From Paralcaligenes sp. KSB-10 (GTDB lineage: Bacteria; Pseudomonadota; Gammaproteobacteria; Burkholderiales; Burkholderiaceae_B): DNA of 64,000 bases. The DNA is taken from positions 2,356,001-2,420,000 of the forward strand of contig NZ_CP089848.1 in the NCBI RefSeq assembly GCF_021266465.1, read 5' to 3'. The position numbers and the translations under genes were made by a program. Positions within the stretch are counted from its first letter, which is position 1, and every line of letters begins with the position of its first letter. This document shows, piece after piece, positions 20,475 through 32,185 of the stretch. Below the pieces are notes generated by a model. It worked only from the letters and a program-made list of their open reading frames with translations. It was not told the origin of the DNA and did not search any database.

Positions 20475-21404
20475 CTACTTGTGCCCGATGGGAATCCCCG
20501 AGGCCAGCGCAATGCGGCGTCGCTCGGCCAGCACCTTGGCGCCGTAGCCGCCATCGCCGGGGCCGGTAGAGCCTACATAGCATGCCAGCCCGCCTTCGAC
20601 CGAGCCGCGCCGCTTGATGCAGTCCTGCAAAATCTGCGAACCGACGCGTATATTGGCAATCGGATTCAAGGCCGCGGCCGACCCGCCGCCAAACCGCGCA
20701 AACTTGTCTTTATGAACATTGGCCATGACCTGCATCAGGCCCTGGGCCCCTACATGGCTCTCGGCAAGCGGGTTATAGCGCGATTCGATGGCAATCACGG
20801 CAAGCAATAATTGCGGATCGAGATGCTGTTCCCTGCCCACGGTGAATGCGGTCTTGATCAGCACGCCGGCGGCGTTATAGGCAATCTGGTACTTACGGGC
20901 GATATAACTGCGCAAAGCCTGCAACTGTGCCTTGCTCACATTGGGAATCGACAGGCTATCGGCCGAAGCCCGCAGGGCATGAGTGAAGTCTGCGGCCGAA
21001 GCAATGTCGGCCTTGGGCACCGGAACCGGCTTTTTGGCCACCGGGGCCGGAGTGGAAGGCGGAAGGGCCGATCCCTGGGGGGCGGTGCCTGCCGCGGGCG
21101 CGGGTTCCTCGATTTCCGGCTGCAGCGAGGCGGCCAGCATGTCGTCGTTGGCCTGGGCGAACGAGCCTGTCATGCCTCCCTGCATCGCGTCGGGACGCAG
21201 GGTAGCCAGCAAGGCCGCGTGCATTTGTTGGGACTGCAGGCGCAGCGAGGGCACGGTCAGGCTCAGCACCAGTGTCACCAACACTGCAATGCCGAGGTAG
21301 ATCGCCGAAACGTGAACGAATTCCCCGAGTTGGTTTACGAACCCGCGGGCGGATCGAGTGAGTAGATTTTCCGAACTAATGTCGGCCATCCTGGCCCAGC
21401 CCAA
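20475..21404 (-). CDS. Lytic transglycosylase (SLT domain) anchored by an N-terminal membrane segment
   Basis: Predicted peptidoglycan-cleaving transglycosylase of 309 residues. A hydrophobic segment near residues 35-53 (VSAIYLGIAVLVTLVLSLTV) would anchor it, followed by a Pro/Ala-rich linker (about 110-150). The SLT domain begins near 190 with LLAVIAIESRYNPLA, which carries the catalytic Glu, then HVGAQGLMQVM and NPIANIRVGSQILQD. The catalytic domain therefore sits in the periplasm. It is divergent from ubiD. Confidence 0.88.
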   Translation of the reverse strand: MGWARMADISSENLLTRSARGFVNQLGEFVHVSAIYLGIAVLVTLVLSLTVPSLRLQSQQMHAALLATLRPDAMQGGMTGSFAQANDDMLAASLQPEIEEPAPAAGTAPQGSALPPSTPAPVAKKPVPVPKADIASAADFTHALRASADSLSIPNVSKAQLQALRSYIARKYQIAYNAAGVLIKTAFTVGREQHLDPQLLLAVIAIESRYNPLAESHVGAQGLMQVMANVHKDKFARFGGGSAAALNPIANIRVGSQILQDCIKRRGSVEGGLACYVGSTGPGDGGYGAKVLAERRRIALASGIPIGHK

Positions 21405-21471
21405 TAAAATAAGTAAAGTCGATGTTAACCTTAGTCCTGCGATTCAAATGTAACCAAATTGGCAGGATTCT

Positions 21472-23019
21472 GTGAAATATCGTGACCTCAGAGACTTTAT
21501 AGCGCAGCTTGAAAGTGCGGGCGAACTCAAGCGCATCCGGCATCCTGTATCGACCGACCTGGAAATGACCGAGATCAGCGATCGCGTGCTGCGAGCCAAC
21601 GGTCCCGCCTTGCTGTTCGAACAGGCGGCACATGGCGGGCGCCCCGCGGCCATGCCGGTACTGACCAATTTGTTCGGAACGCCGAAACGGGTCGCGTGGG
21701 GGATGGGCGCGAATGATGTAAGCGCTCTGCGTGATACCGGGGAACTGCTGGCCTCGCTGCGAGAACCCGAGCCCCCCCGGGGGTTCCGCGACGCGCTCGC
21801 CAAAGTATCCATGCTCAAGGCGGCCCTGTGGGACATGAGTCCCAAAACCGTCAAGAATCCGGCCTGCCAGGAAATCGTGCTGGAAGGCGACGAGGTGGAT
21901 CTGAATCAGATTCCGCTGCAACGCTGTTGGCCGGGCGACGTCGCTCCACTGTTGACCTGGGGCCTGGTCATTACACGCGGCCCCAAGGCCCGCCGCCAGA
22001 ACCTCGGCATTTACCGGCAACAGCTGATCGGTCGCAACAAGCTCATCATGCGCTGGCTCTCGCACCGCGGCGGGGCTCTGGATTTTCGGGACCACACGCT
22101 CACTCATCCCGGCACGCCCTTTCCTGTCGCCGTAGCGCTCGGCGCCGACCCCGCCACCATCCTGGGCGCGGTTACCCCCGTTCCCGACAGCCTGTCCGAA
22201 TACCAGTTTGCGGGCTTGCTGCGAGGATCCCGCACCGAAGTAAGCAAAGCCCTGGGCAGCGACCTTTCCGTTCCGGCCTTTGCGGAGATAGTGCTTGAAG
22301 GCCATCTGCTGCCGGCCGGCGATCCGCGCGCAGCTCCGCTGGTCGTTCCAGACGGCGCCAAGGGCCCCGCCGACAAAAACTATGAAATGGCGCTGGAAGG
22401 GCCTTACGGCGACCACACCGGTTATTACAACGAACAGGACTGGTTTCCGGTCTTCACCGTCGAGCGCATCACCATGCGCCGCAAACCCATTTACCACAGC
22501 ACCTATACCGGCAAGCCTCCCGACGAACCCGCTGTGCTGGGCGTGGCGCTGAACGAAGTGTTCGTCCCCCTGCTCAAGCGCCAACTGCCTGAAATCGTGG
22601 ATTTTTATCTGCCCCCCGAGGGCTGCAGCTACCGCCTGGCCGTGGTGTCGATCCGCAAGCAGTATCCCGGACACGCCAAGCGCGTCATGTTCGGCCTGTG
22701 GAGCGTGCTGCGCCAGTTCATGTACACCAAATTCATTGTGGTCGTCGATCACGACATCGACCCGCGCAACTGGCAAGAGGTCATCTGGGCGATGACGACT
22801 CGCATGGATCCGGTGCGCGATACCGTGCTGGTTGAAAACACGCCTATCGATTACCTGGATTTCGCTTCGCCGGTGTCGGGCCTGGGTGGAAAGATGGGGC
22901 TGGATGCCACCAACAAATGGCCAGGCGAGACCCTGCGTGAATGGGGTACCCCCATAGTCATGGATGACGCGGTAAAAGCCCGGGTCGACGCCATGTGGCA
23001 AGATCTGGGATTATCGTAA
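21472..23019 (+). CDS. ubiD: UbiD-family decarboxylase (4-hydroxy-3-polyprenylbenzoate decarboxylase)
   Basis: Prenylated-FMN-dependent decarboxylase, 515 residues (E. coli UbiD 497), acting in ubiquinone synthesis. The start is GTG at 21472, with AGGA upstream; [22 protein letters not shown] is split here as [12 protein letters not shown] and [10 protein letters not shown]. Conserved segments include [30 protein letters not shown] near 165-180, the [13 protein letters not shown] loop and the E-x-P region [13 protein letters not shown]. Residue patterns match true UbiD better than aromatic-acid UbiD paralogues, but this was judged by eye. Confidence 0.9.
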   Translation: MKYRDLRDFIAQLESAGELKRIRHPVSTDLEMTEISDRVLRANGPALLFEQAAHGGRPAAMPVLTNLFGTPKRVAWGMGANDVSALRDTGELLASLREPEPPRGFRDALAKVSMLKAALWDMSPKTVKNPACQEIVLEGDEVDLNQIPLQRCWPGDVAPLLTWGLVITRGPKARRQNLGIYRQQLIGRNKLIMRWLSHRGGALDFRDHTLTHPGTPFPVAVALGADPATILGAVTPVPDSLSEYQFAGLLRGSRTEVSKALGSDLSVPAFAEIVLEGHLLPAGDPRAAPLVVPDGAKGPADKNYEMALEGPYGDHTGYYNEQDWFPVFTVERITMRRKPIYHSTYTGKPPDEPAVLGVALNEVFVPLLKRQLPEIVDFYLPPEGCSYRLAVVSIRKQYPGHAKRVMFGLWSVLRQFMYTKFIVVVDHDIDPRNWQEVIWAMTTRMDPVRDTVLVENTPIDYLDFASPVSGLGGKMGLDATNKWPGETLREWGTPIVMDDAVKARVDAMWQDLGLS

Positions 23020-23022
23020 AAC

Positions 23023-23049
23023 GTAGGGGCAGCCCCTTGTGGCCGCCCG
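23023..23049 (+). repeat. Short intergenic repeat, copy 2
   Basis: GTAGGGGCAGCCCCTTGTGG followed by CCGCCCG lies directly after ubiD. It matches, with a few changes, the minus-strand segment at 5408-5433 upstream of mog. Both are intergenic. Confidence 0.5.
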
Positions 23050-23109
23050 ACACACGATGGCTATTGAATCGACCAGGATGGGTACAAGCCTCCTGCCAAT
23101 GCTTGCGAT

Positions 23110-23466
23110 TCAGCTCTTTTTCGCCCGTTTCGAATCGGCCGGCATCATGGAGCGGACCACCTGCCAGCCCAGCAGCACGCCGGCGCCCAGGCGCAACCAG
23201 TTGCGGCCCCGCCTTCTGCCCGACAGCAAAGCCGACACGCCCGTCAACAACAAAGGATAGCGCCGCGTCAGGGTGAGCCCCTGGAGCAACCAGTTGACGC
23301 TCTTGTTTGATACCGCGGGCAGGATCCCGTGCAGCAGGGAAGCAGGCTTCAGGCTTTCGCCGACCTCCCGGGCATGGCGACGCAGCGCCTGCCGTTCCAG
23401 GGCGGCCCTTGCACGCAGCATTTCAATGCGCAATTCCTGCTGGCTGCGCTGGGCGCGGGCGTTCAT
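23110..23466 (-). CDS. YqjK-like small basic protein
   Basis: A 118-residue basic protein. It starts with an Arg/Ala-rich helical segment (about 1-45: RSQQELRIEMLRARAALERQ) and has two weak hydrophobic stretches, LLLTGVSALLSG and LGAGVLLGWQVV, near 75-107. Position and composition after YqjE-like and DUF883-like genes on the same strand suggest the YqjK member of the ElaB/YqjD-YqjE-YqjK cassette. Function is unknown. The similarity is by arrangement and composition more than by motif. Confidence 0.6.
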   Translation of the reverse strand: MNARAQRSQQELRIEMLRARAALERQALRRHAREVGESLKPASLLHGILPAVSNKSVNWLLQGLTLTRRYPLLLTGVSALLSGRRRGRNWLRLGAGVLLGWQVVRSMMPADSKRAKKS

Positions 23467-23533
23467 GAGATGCCTCCATCATGACCCGCGCACGCGGCGA
23501 CGCGCAGGAGCTTGCGGGCCGCAAGAAAGACTT

Positions 23534-23947
23534 TCATGATGCCTCCGTTTTGTGCGGATCGTCGGCCCCCGGGGCCGGATCGCTCAGGCGACCCACCAGG
23601 GCCACGTCGCGCCTCAACTCATCGAGCGTTGCCGCAAACGGCGTGGGCCCGTACAGCAATGCCTGCCGCACCGCCCAGAAAAACCCCAGGCCCAGCAGAC
23701 CATACACCAGCGCCAGTCCGCCAAGCGCCAGATAGCGTTCTTCGGTGGGCCAGAAGTACAACGCGACCGCAATGGAAAAAACCAGAATCGCCAAACTTGA
23801 AAACAGCAATGCCGCAAACGCCATGCCCAACAGCTTGAACAAACGCACCTTTTGGCCAGAGGCTTCCAATGCAAAAAGCTCGAGGCGTGTACGCACGATG
23901 GACAGCAGCGTGCCGGCCATTTCCCCTACAGAATGTCTGAGCGCCAT
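23534..23947 (-). CDS. Phage holin family / YqjE-like membrane protein
   Basis: A 137-residue protein with two hydrophobic segments, near residues 40-68 (AFAALLFSSLAILVFSIAVA) and 75-95 (ALGGLALVYGLLGLGFFWAV), and hydrophilic ends. This layout matches the DUF1469 / holin superfamily III proteins called YqjE. It is not evidence of a phage. It lies between the DUF883-like gene and the YqjK-like gene, and the three probably respond together to envelope or stationary-phase stress. Confidence 0.8.
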   Translation of the reverse strand: MALRHSVGEMAGTLLSIVRTRLELFALEASGQKVRLFKLLGMAFAALLFSSLAILVFSIAVALYFWPTEERYLALGGLALVYGLLGLGFFWAVRQALLYGPTPFAATLDELRRDVALVGRLSDPAPGADDPHKTEAS

Positions 23948-23957
23948 AATTTATTTT

Positions 23958-24003
23958 TCTAAAAACCGCATTCCTGCCTGCACTGCGTACGGGCAGGAAT
24001 GCG
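23958..24003 (-). terminator. Intrinsic terminator between the DUF883-like and YqjE-like genes
   Basis: A perfect 12-bp stem, CGCATTCCTGCC / GGCAGGAATGCG, closes a 13-base loop; on the minus strand it is followed by GTTTTTAG and further T/A-rich sequence. It lies directly after the DUF883-like stop and before yqjE, so it would limit read-through. Confidence 0.65.
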
Positions 24004-24009
24004 GCAGGT

Positions 24010-24336
24010 TTAACGACGGCTGATCAGCATGCCCACCAACAGCCCCGTCAAGCCGGCTATGCCAATGGCCTGCCAGGGATTGTCGTGCACATAATCGTCG
24101 GTGGCACGCGCCGCGTGTCGTCCCCTGGTCAGCAAAGCATCCTGGGTTTCGTACAGCGTTTCGCGGGTGCGGCGCAGGGATCGCATTGCCCGTTCCCGCA
24201 ACTCCGCCGCCTTGTCGCCGGTGGCGTCGGCCGCCTCGCGCAACAGCTTCTCGGCATCGTCCAGGCTATCTTTAACGCTTTCAATGAATTGATCTTCACT
24301 TGCTTGCGTATCTTTCGCGGTATCTTTTGCAGCCAT
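24010..24336 (-). CDS. DUF883 family protein (ElaB/YqjD type)
   Basis: A 108-residue protein with a long amphipathic helical region (about 10-80, rich in Glu/Ala/Arg) and a C-terminal hydrophobic anchor, AIGIAGLTGLLVGMLI, ending in SRR. The ATDDYVHDNPWQAIG segment before the anchor is the hallmark of YqjD/ElaB, tail-anchored inner-membrane proteins reported to bind ribosomes in stationary phase in E. coli. First gene of a minus-strand trio with YqjE- and YqjK-like genes. Confidence 0.88.
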   Translation of the reverse strand: MAAKDTAKDTQASEDQFIESVKDSLDDAEKLLREAADATGDKAAELRERAMRSLRRTRETLYETQDALLTRGRHAARATDDYVHDNPWQAIGIAGLTGLLVGMLISRR

Positions 24337-24462
24337 GACTAGCTCCTTTACAGGGTTGAAACGGAAGAACTACTGAAATCATCTACCGGCGGAACCGCAC
24401 CGCCTCGTTCCCGGCTCAGCGCAGGAACGGCTATGGAAAAACAAATCCCCCACACCTTGCCT

Positions 24463-25206
24463 CTAGTGCAGGCTGGACACCTCGACCACCGAGGACAGGC
24501 CCTGCTGCTGGCTTTCCTGTTTCATCACCATGTTCACGCCGGGGCAGAACCAGTCGGTGACCGACGAGGTCATACCTGGAATCGGCAACACCAGCCCGTT
24601 GAAGGAAGCCTGCGTGGGGTCGATGACGCGCGTATAGCGAACCGGCCAGCACGACTGACTGCCCGCGGCGGTCTGGATGGATTGCCGCTCACCCACGGTT
24701 TTTTCCCCCGTGTGCACCACGACAGGCTGAGTCTGCAGGGCCTGGTGATCGACATTGATCTGAAATGTCTGCGCGGGGAAGGTCTGCCCCGACCGGGTCA
24801 GCGGCCGGTCGTACGCAAACAAGCCGAGCATGCGCAAATCGAACTTGCCATGAACCGGCACGCGTTTCCCGGTGGCATCGCTACGCTCGAAGCTGGCCTT
24901 GCCGTTTCGCACCGTCATCCAGTAATCGATTCTGGATTTGCCCGGCGGCAAACCGCCCAGGCCAAATGTAGCCGTGCCTTGCACATGGGCTTCGCAATCA
25001 TCGGCCGCCCGTTTTTTGACGTTCGAGAAACCGAGGTCGGCGCCCAACTGCACGCCGCCCGACCCGGTCAGTTGCACCGCACCGCCGTCGTGCATGAACG
25101 GAACTTCGCACAGGCCCGCCATGGCGGGCGCCAGGCCAAGCCACCACATCAGAACCGCCGCACCTGCCAGGGAAACCAAACGCATGAAACCGCCCGTCAT
25201 AGACAT
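24463..25206 (-). CDS. Conserved exported protein of unknown function
   Basis: A protein of 247 residues that I cannot assign to a named family. It starts with a clear signal peptide (MRLVSLAGAAVLMWWLGLAPAMA, given here in two parts: MRLVSLAGAAVLMW and WLGLAPAMA) whose cleavage site follows AMA. The mature part has four cysteines or more spread along it, mixed beta-type composition and a Gln/Ser-rich end. Starts at 25206, 25200 and 25185 are all possible; the last gives the neatest signal peptide. It is probably periplasmic and monocistronic. Confidence 0.6.
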   Translation of the reverse strand: MSMTGGFMRLVSLAGAAVLMWWLGLAPAMAGLCEVPFMHDGGAVQLTGSGGVQLGADLGFSNVKKRAADDCEAHVQGTATFGLGGLPPGKSRIDYWMTVRNGKASFERSDATGKRVPVHGKFDLRMLGLFAYDRPLTRSGQTFPAQTFQINVDHQALQTQPVVVHTGEKTVGERQSIQTAAGSQSCWPVRYTRVIDPTQASFNGLVLPIPGMTSSVTDWFCPGVNMVMKQESQQQGLSSVVEVSSLH

Positions 25207-25322
25207 TGAAACTTGATGCTACTCCTTCTGCAGCCCAAGCTCTGGACAAAAAATAAGGAAACGTTAGCAATCATTAGCAAATCCACAGAAAGCCTGATCT
25301 CCGGCACCAGATAGCGCAAGCC

Positions 25323-25961
25323 TCAGGCGTCTTTTTGACGCGTACCGAAAATGCGATCGCCGGCATCGCCCAGGCCTGGAATAATGTAGCCGCTTTCGTT
25401 CAGATGGCTATCGATGGACGCGGTATAAATGTGCACATCGGGATGCCGGGCCAGCACCGCTTCGATACCCCGGGGCGCGGCAACCAGCACCAGGGCCCGC
25501 ACATTGCGGCAGCCTGCCTTCTTGAGCATATCGATGGTCGCCATCATGGATCCTCCGGTCGCCAGCATCGGGTCGACGATCAAGGCAAGGCGCTGGTGGA
25601 GCTCGCCCACCAGACGCTCGAGATAGGTCTGCGCCTGCAAAGTTTCTTCGTTGCGGGCAATACCCACGACACTGACCTTGGCTCCCGGGATCAGGCTAAG
25701 CACCCCGTCGAGCATGCCTATGCCGGCACGCAAAATAGGCACCACCGTTACCTTTTTCCCGGCCAGCTTCTCCACCGCCACCTCGCCGCTCCATCCCGTG
25801 ATCGTATGCGGCTCCAAAGGCAGGTCTTTCGAGGCCTCGTACGTCAGCAGCGCCGCGATTTCCTGGGACATCTCGCGAAAATTCTTGGTGCTGAGATCGG
25901 CGCGGCGCAGCAAACCGAGTTTGTGACGTATCAGAGGATGGCGAATTTCGTGTACGGGCAT
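25323..25961 (-). CDS. upp: Uracil phosphoribosyltransferase
   Basis: Salvages uracil to UMP using PRPP. It has 212 residues, the family length. The PRPP-binding loop [14 protein letters not shown] lies near 131-144, the [13 protein letters not shown] segment near 76-88 and the C-terminal [16 protein letters not shown] near 193-208; all are typical. It is a single gene in front of dacB on the minus strand. Confidence 0.95.
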   Translation of the reverse strand: MPVHEIRHPLIRHKLGLLRRADLSTKNFREMSQEIAALLTYEASKDLPLEPHTITGWSGEVAVEKLAGKKVTVVPILRAGIGMLDGVLSLIPGAKVSVVGIARNEETLQAQTYLERLVGELHQRLALIVDPMLATGGSMMATIDMLKKAGCRNVRALVLVAAPRGIEAVLARHPDVHIYTASIDSHLNESGYIIPGLGDAGDRIFGTRQKDA

Positions 25962-25994
25962 GGTGTTTCCATAAAATGATGGGTCAAACTCCGG

Positions 25995-27452
25995 TCAGCG
26001 ATCCGCCAGCCAGGTAACAAGCGCATCGTCAAAGCTCCGGACAGCCCCCGACCGTTCGTCGTTGACCAGGCTGACCACAATATAGCGTTTCCCGCTGGCC
26101 CCCAGAACGTACCCGGCCAGAGCGCGCGAGTCACGCAAGGTTCCAGTCTTCAAATGGGCCATGCCTTTGACCTCATCGCTGCGCAATCGACGCTTGACGG
26201 TGCCATCGACGCCGGCTATGGCCAGAGACGACATGAATTCGGACATCATGGGCGAATGCCACACGACGCCGAGCATCTGGCTCAGGCCGGCAGCGGTAAG
26301 CCGGGCATTTCGCGCCAGGCCCGCACCATTATCGATCACCCACCCACGGGTATCCACCTTCTGGCCTTGGAGCACGGCCAAGGCCGCCTTGCCGCCCGAG
26401 TCCATGGTGGCGCCCGGCCCCAGCTTTTCAGCCCCGAGTGTCAGCAGAACCGTGCGCGCCATGACATTATTGCTTTGCTTGTTGATCAGACGTATGGTGT
26501 CGGCCAGGCTGGCAGAGTCGTGCCAGACCACCGGGGTGGCTCCGGGCGGGACGCGACCGGGGTGAATACCGCTGCCCAAGGTGCCCCCCAGTTCTTTCCA
26601 CAGCATCTGAAAGACAGCCGAAAAATACTCGGGCTGCGACATGACCAGACGATACACGCTGAATTCGCCGCACGAGCCCGCCGCGGTGCCGCCGACATGG
26701 ATAATCACCTCTTTGCCGCCATTGCTGACGTCGGTGGAAATGGCGGGTGAACCGGGGCACGTCGCGCCGCTCCATTTGATATCGCCGCTGATACGCACGC
26801 CGGGTACCGGTGGGTCGACAATGGGAATCCACTTATGCGCCCGCGCATCGGGCTGAAACACCAGGCGCACGGCTCCCAGGCCCACCATCAGGGCATCGGG
26901 GCTGGCGTTATATGGCCGGTCGGCCGCCCCATCGAACTCCCCGGGGTCGGTTGCAACCTGGCCGAACATGGAGCGATCGACCACCACTTCAGACAGGTTC
27001 TTGATGCCGCGCAGGCGCAATTCGCGCAGCAAAGACCATAAGTCTTCGATTTTAAGCAGGGGATCGCCGCCCGCCTTCAAATACAAAGGCCCGCGCAAAG
27101 TGCCCTCCGCATCCGGCCGACCGCCGTCTTTGGCCAGGAAAGTCGTGCGCCAGGCATAGTCCGGCCCCAGGCCGGACAAGGCGCTCCAGGTTGTCACCAT
27201 TTTCATGACCGACGCCGGATTGCGCGGCACGGTGCCGTTGACATCAGCCAGGCGCGGCCCATCGACCTCTTGCACGACGAGCGACAGGGAGCTTTCAGGC
27301 AAATGGGTAGCCTGCCACGCCTTGCTCAGCTCGGCAGGCAGGCCCTGGCCGACAGCGGCAGCCGCCGGCCACAGCAACGCGCCGCAGGCGGCCCATTGCA
27401 AGCCGCGGCGGCGCAGGCCTTGCAACCCTTTTTCTAATGCATATGCAAACAT
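25995..27452 (-). CDS. dacB: D-alanyl-D-alanine carboxypeptidase/endopeptidase (PBP4, S13 family)
   Basis: Low-molecular-weight penicillin-binding protein of 485 residues that trims or cleaves peptidoglycan cross-links in the periplasm. An N-terminal signal peptide (hydrophobic near 17-35) precedes the S13 domain. The three active-site motifs are seen: SVMK near 81-84, SNN in [10 protein letters not shown] near 325 and KTG in [15 protein letters not shown] near 430. It is divergent from queA. Confidence 0.92.
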   Translation of the reverse strand: MFAYALEKGLQGLRRRGLQWAACGALLWPAAAAVGQGLPAELSKAWQATHLPESSLSLVVQEVDGPRLADVNGTVPRNPASVMKMVTTWSALSGLGPDYAWRTTFLAKDGGRPDAEGTLRGPLYLKAGGDPLLKIEDLWSLLRELRLRGIKNLSEVVVDRSMFGQVATDPGEFDGAADRPYNASPDALMVGLGAVRLVFQPDARAHKWIPIVDPPVPGVRISGDIKWSGATCPGSPAISTDVSNGGKEVIIHVGGTAAGSCGEFSVYRLVMSQPEYFSAVFQMLWKELGGTLGSGIHPGRVPPGATPVVWHDSASLADTIRLINKQSNNVMARTVLLTLGAEKLGPGATMDSGGKAALAVLQGQKVDTRGWVIDNGAGLARNARLTAAGLSQMLGVVWHSPMMSEFMSSLAIAGVDGTVKRRLRSDEVKGMAHLKTGTLRDSRALAGYVLGASGKRYIVVSLVNDERSGAVRSFDDALVTWLADR

Positions 27453-27611
27453 GGCGACACTCTATTTCCTGCCCAGAAAACCATCAGCATAACCAAAGAA
27501 GGTCTCCAGTTGGGCTGTGTCCAAGCAGAAACTCGCCGCCGCAGCTTAAAATACGGACCAGCCTCAATCCCGGCGCGTCCAGAATCGCGCCCCAACGCCA
27601 AGACTTTTCGT

Positions 27612-29782
<2,171 letters not shown>

Positions 29783-29833
29783 GCCAGATATCGCTACAAT
29801 AGAGAGTTAATTAAAAAATTTCAGGAGTTACGA

Positions 29834-30187
29834 ATGCTCGCAGTTGACACCCTTAAACTTGTTACCGCTCAAGCCACAGGCAGTGCCGCTGGTGGGGAAA
29901 ATGCCTTGATGGGCATGCTGCCCATCATTTTGATGTTCGTCATTCTTTACTTCCTGATGATTCGTCCGCAGATGAAACGTCAGAAAGAACACCGCAACAT
30001 GGTGGCGGCGCTGTCCAAAGGCGACGAAGTCATTACCTCGGGCGGCATGCTGGGCAAAGTCACCAAGGTCAGCGACAGCTACATCACCCTTGAAATCGCC
30101 AACCTGGCCGACAAGCCCGTTGAAACTGTCCTGCAAAGAACAGCCATAACCACGATATTGCCCAAAGGCACCATCAAGGCGCTGTAA
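29834..30187 (+). CDS. yajC: Preprotein translocase subunit YajC
   Basis: Small inner-membrane protein (117 residues) of the SecDF-YajC complex that assists the Sec translocon. It has a single membrane segment near residues 29-46 (LPIILMFVILYFLMI) followed by the conserved RPQMKRQKEH and GDEVITSGGMLGKVTKV of the cytoplasmic part. AGGAG precedes the ATG. secD follows after about 65 bases containing a small hairpin. Confidence 0.93.
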   Translation: MLAVDTLKLVTAQATGSAAGGENALMGMLPIILMFVILYFLMIRPQMKRQKEHRNMVAALSKGDEVITSGGMLGKVTKVSDSYITLEIANLADKPVETVLQRTAITTILPKGTIKAL

Positions 30188-30202
30188 GCGCGGCACTCGT
30201 AC

Positions 30203-30227
30203 CCCGGATCCCGATCCGGGCTTGTTT
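30203..30227 (+). terminator. Hairpin between yajC and secD
   Basis: A 7-bp stem, CCCGGAT / ATCCGGG, with a 4-base loop is followed by CTTGTTTT. It could be a weak terminator tuning secDF expression relative to yajC. The T-run is short and interrupted. Confidence 0.4.
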
Positions 30228-30252
30228 TCACGCTTTAGTCTGTTGATCGACA

Positions 30253-32127
30253 ATGAACCGTTATCCTCTCTGGAAATACCTTACTGTCCTTGCCGCCGTA
30301 ATCATAGGGTTGCTCTATACGCTGCCCAATTTTTTCGGTGAATCGCCGGCAGTGCAGATTGCCGGCGCCAAATCGACGGTCAAAGTCGACAACGACGTCC
30401 TCAAGAAAGTCGAGGCCATACTTCAAGGCGAGCATATCGAGTCAACAGGCGCCTATTTTGAACAAAATGGCCCCAGCGGCACGATTCGGGTGCGTTTTGC
30501 AACCACCGATATACAGCTCAAGGCCAAAGACGCCATTGAGAAAGCCCTCAACCCGGATCCTTCCGATCCCGGCTACACAGTAGCGCTGAACCTGGTGTCC
30601 GCCTCGCCCAACTGGCTTTCGTCGCTGGGCGCCAATCCCATGTACCTGGGCCTGGATCTGCGCGGGGGTGTCCACTTTTTGCTGCAAGTCGATATGCATG
30701 GCGCCCTGACGGGCCGCTACGACTCGCTCGCCAGCGACGTCCGTACCAACCTGCGCGACAACAATATCAAGAACGCCAGCGTCGATCGTGTCGATCTGTC
30801 CATCGTGACCAAGTTCGACAGTGCCGAGGCTCGCGATGCCGCCACCTCGGACCTGCGCCGGCGCATGCCCGACATGGTATTTACCGATGCCCCGTCCAAC
30901 GACGGCAAGTTTCCCCTGATAGCCAAACTCACCGATGCGGCCACGACATTGGTCCAGTCCAACGCAATCAAGCAGAACATCACCACTCTGCATAACCGCA
31001 TCAACGAACTGGGCGTGGCCGAGCCCATCATTCAGCAGCAAGGAGCCGACCGCATCGTGGTGCAGTTGCCGGGTGTCCAGGACGTGGCCAAGGCCAAAGA
31101 GATTCTTGGGCGCACTGCGACCTTGCAGATCCGCATGGTGGACGACTCTCCCACCGCCATGGCCGCCCTCAGCGCGGGTACCGTACCCTTCGGGCTCGAG
31201 CGCTACAACGATCGCGACAAACATCCCATCCTCGTGCGGCGCCAGGTCATCCTGACCGGCGAAAACCTTCAAGACGCCCAGCCCGGACGCGATCAGCAAA
31301 CCCAGCAGGCCTCGGTCAACCTGACCCTGGACGCCAAGGGGGCACGCATCTTCCGCGACGTCACGCGCGACAATATCGGCAAGCGCATGGCCATCATCCT
31401 GTTTGAAAACGGCAAGGGCGAAGTGGTGACTGCCCCCGTGATCCGCAGCGAAATTCCTGGCGGGCACGTTCAAATTACCGGCAGCATGTCGCCCCAGGAA
31501 GCCGCCGACACCTCGCTGCTGTTGCGCGCCGGCGCACTGGCCGCCCCCATGAATATCATTGAAGAGCGCACCATAGGCCCAAGCCTGGGCGCCGAAAACA
31601 TTACCAAGGGCTTCGATTCGACCCTGTACGGTTTTCTTGCCATCGCCATCTTCATTATTCTGTATTACCACTTGTTCGGCGTATTCTCGACCCTGGGCCT
31701 GGCTTTCAACGTACTGCTGCTGCTGGCCGTACTCTCCATGCTGCAAGCCACCCTGACCTTGCCCGGCATCGCGGCCATTGCGCTGACGCTGGGCATGGCC
31801 ATCGACTCCAACGTGCTGATCAACGAACGGATACGCGAAGAACTGCGCAATGGCGCCTCGCCGCAGCAGGCGATCAACCTGGGCTTCGAACGGGCTTGGG
31901 ATACCATTTTCGATTCGAACCTCACCACACTGATTGTCGGCCTCTCCCTGCTGGCTTTCGGCACAGGCCCGATCCGCGGCTTCGCGGTGGTGCACTGCAT
32001 AGGTATCCTGACTTCGATGTTCTCGTCCGTGGTCGGAGTCCGGTCGCTGGCCAATCTCTGGTATGGGCGCAAGCGCAAACTCCAAAGCATTTCGATCGGC
32101 CAGATCTGGAAGCCCAAAAAGAACTAA
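30253..32127 (+). CDS. secD: Protein translocase subunit SecD
   Basis: RND-type inner-membrane protein using the proton gradient to drive late steps of Sec export. It has 624 residues. A first membrane segment lies near 9-26, the DLRGGVHFLLQVD motif (D1) near 134-146, the large periplasmic P1 domain between about 30 and 450, and five C-terminal membrane segments from about 455, including LGMAIDSNVLINERIREELRNG (written in parts: LGMAIDSNVLI and NERIREELRNG). It lies between yajC and secF in the standard order. Confidence 0.96.
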   Translation: MNRYPLWKYLTVLAAVIIGLLYTLPNFFGESPAVQIAGAKSTVKVDNDVLKKVEAILQGEHIESTGAYFEQNGPSGTIRVRFATTDIQLKAKDAIEKALNPDPSDPGYTVALNLVSASPNWLSSLGANPMYLGLDLRGGVHFLLQVDMHGALTGRYDSLASDVRTNLRDNNIKNASVDRVDLSIVTKFDSAEARDAATSDLRRRMPDMVFTDAPSNDGKFPLIAKLTDAATTLVQSNAIKQNITTLHNRINELGVAEPIIQQQGADRIVVQLPGVQDVAKAKEILGRTATLQIRMVDDSPTAMAALSAGTVPFGLERYNDRDKHPILVRRQVILTGENLQDAQPGRDQQTQQASVNLTLDAKGARIFRDVTRDNIGKRMAIILFENGKGEVVTAPVIRSEIPGGHVQITGSMSPQEAADTSLLLRAGALAAPMNIIEERTIGPSLGAENITKGFDSTLYGFLAIAIFIILYYHLFGVFSTLGLAFNVLLLLAVLSMLQATLTLPGIAAIALTLGMAIDSNVLINERIREELRNGASPQQAINLGFERAWDTIFDSNLTTLIVGLSLLAFGTGPIRGFAVVHCIGILTSMFSSVVGVRSLANLWYGRKRKLQSISIGQIWKPKKN

Positions 32128-32185
32128 GCTCTGTGGCGGCGCGCAATGCCGCGCCGCACTATCTACGAATTAGGCAAGAAGAAAC

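Noticed and set aside
23534-23947. Prophage holin
   Set aside because: The YqjE-like protein is called a phage holin family member by name only; it lies with DUF883 and YqjK-like genes and no phage genes are near.
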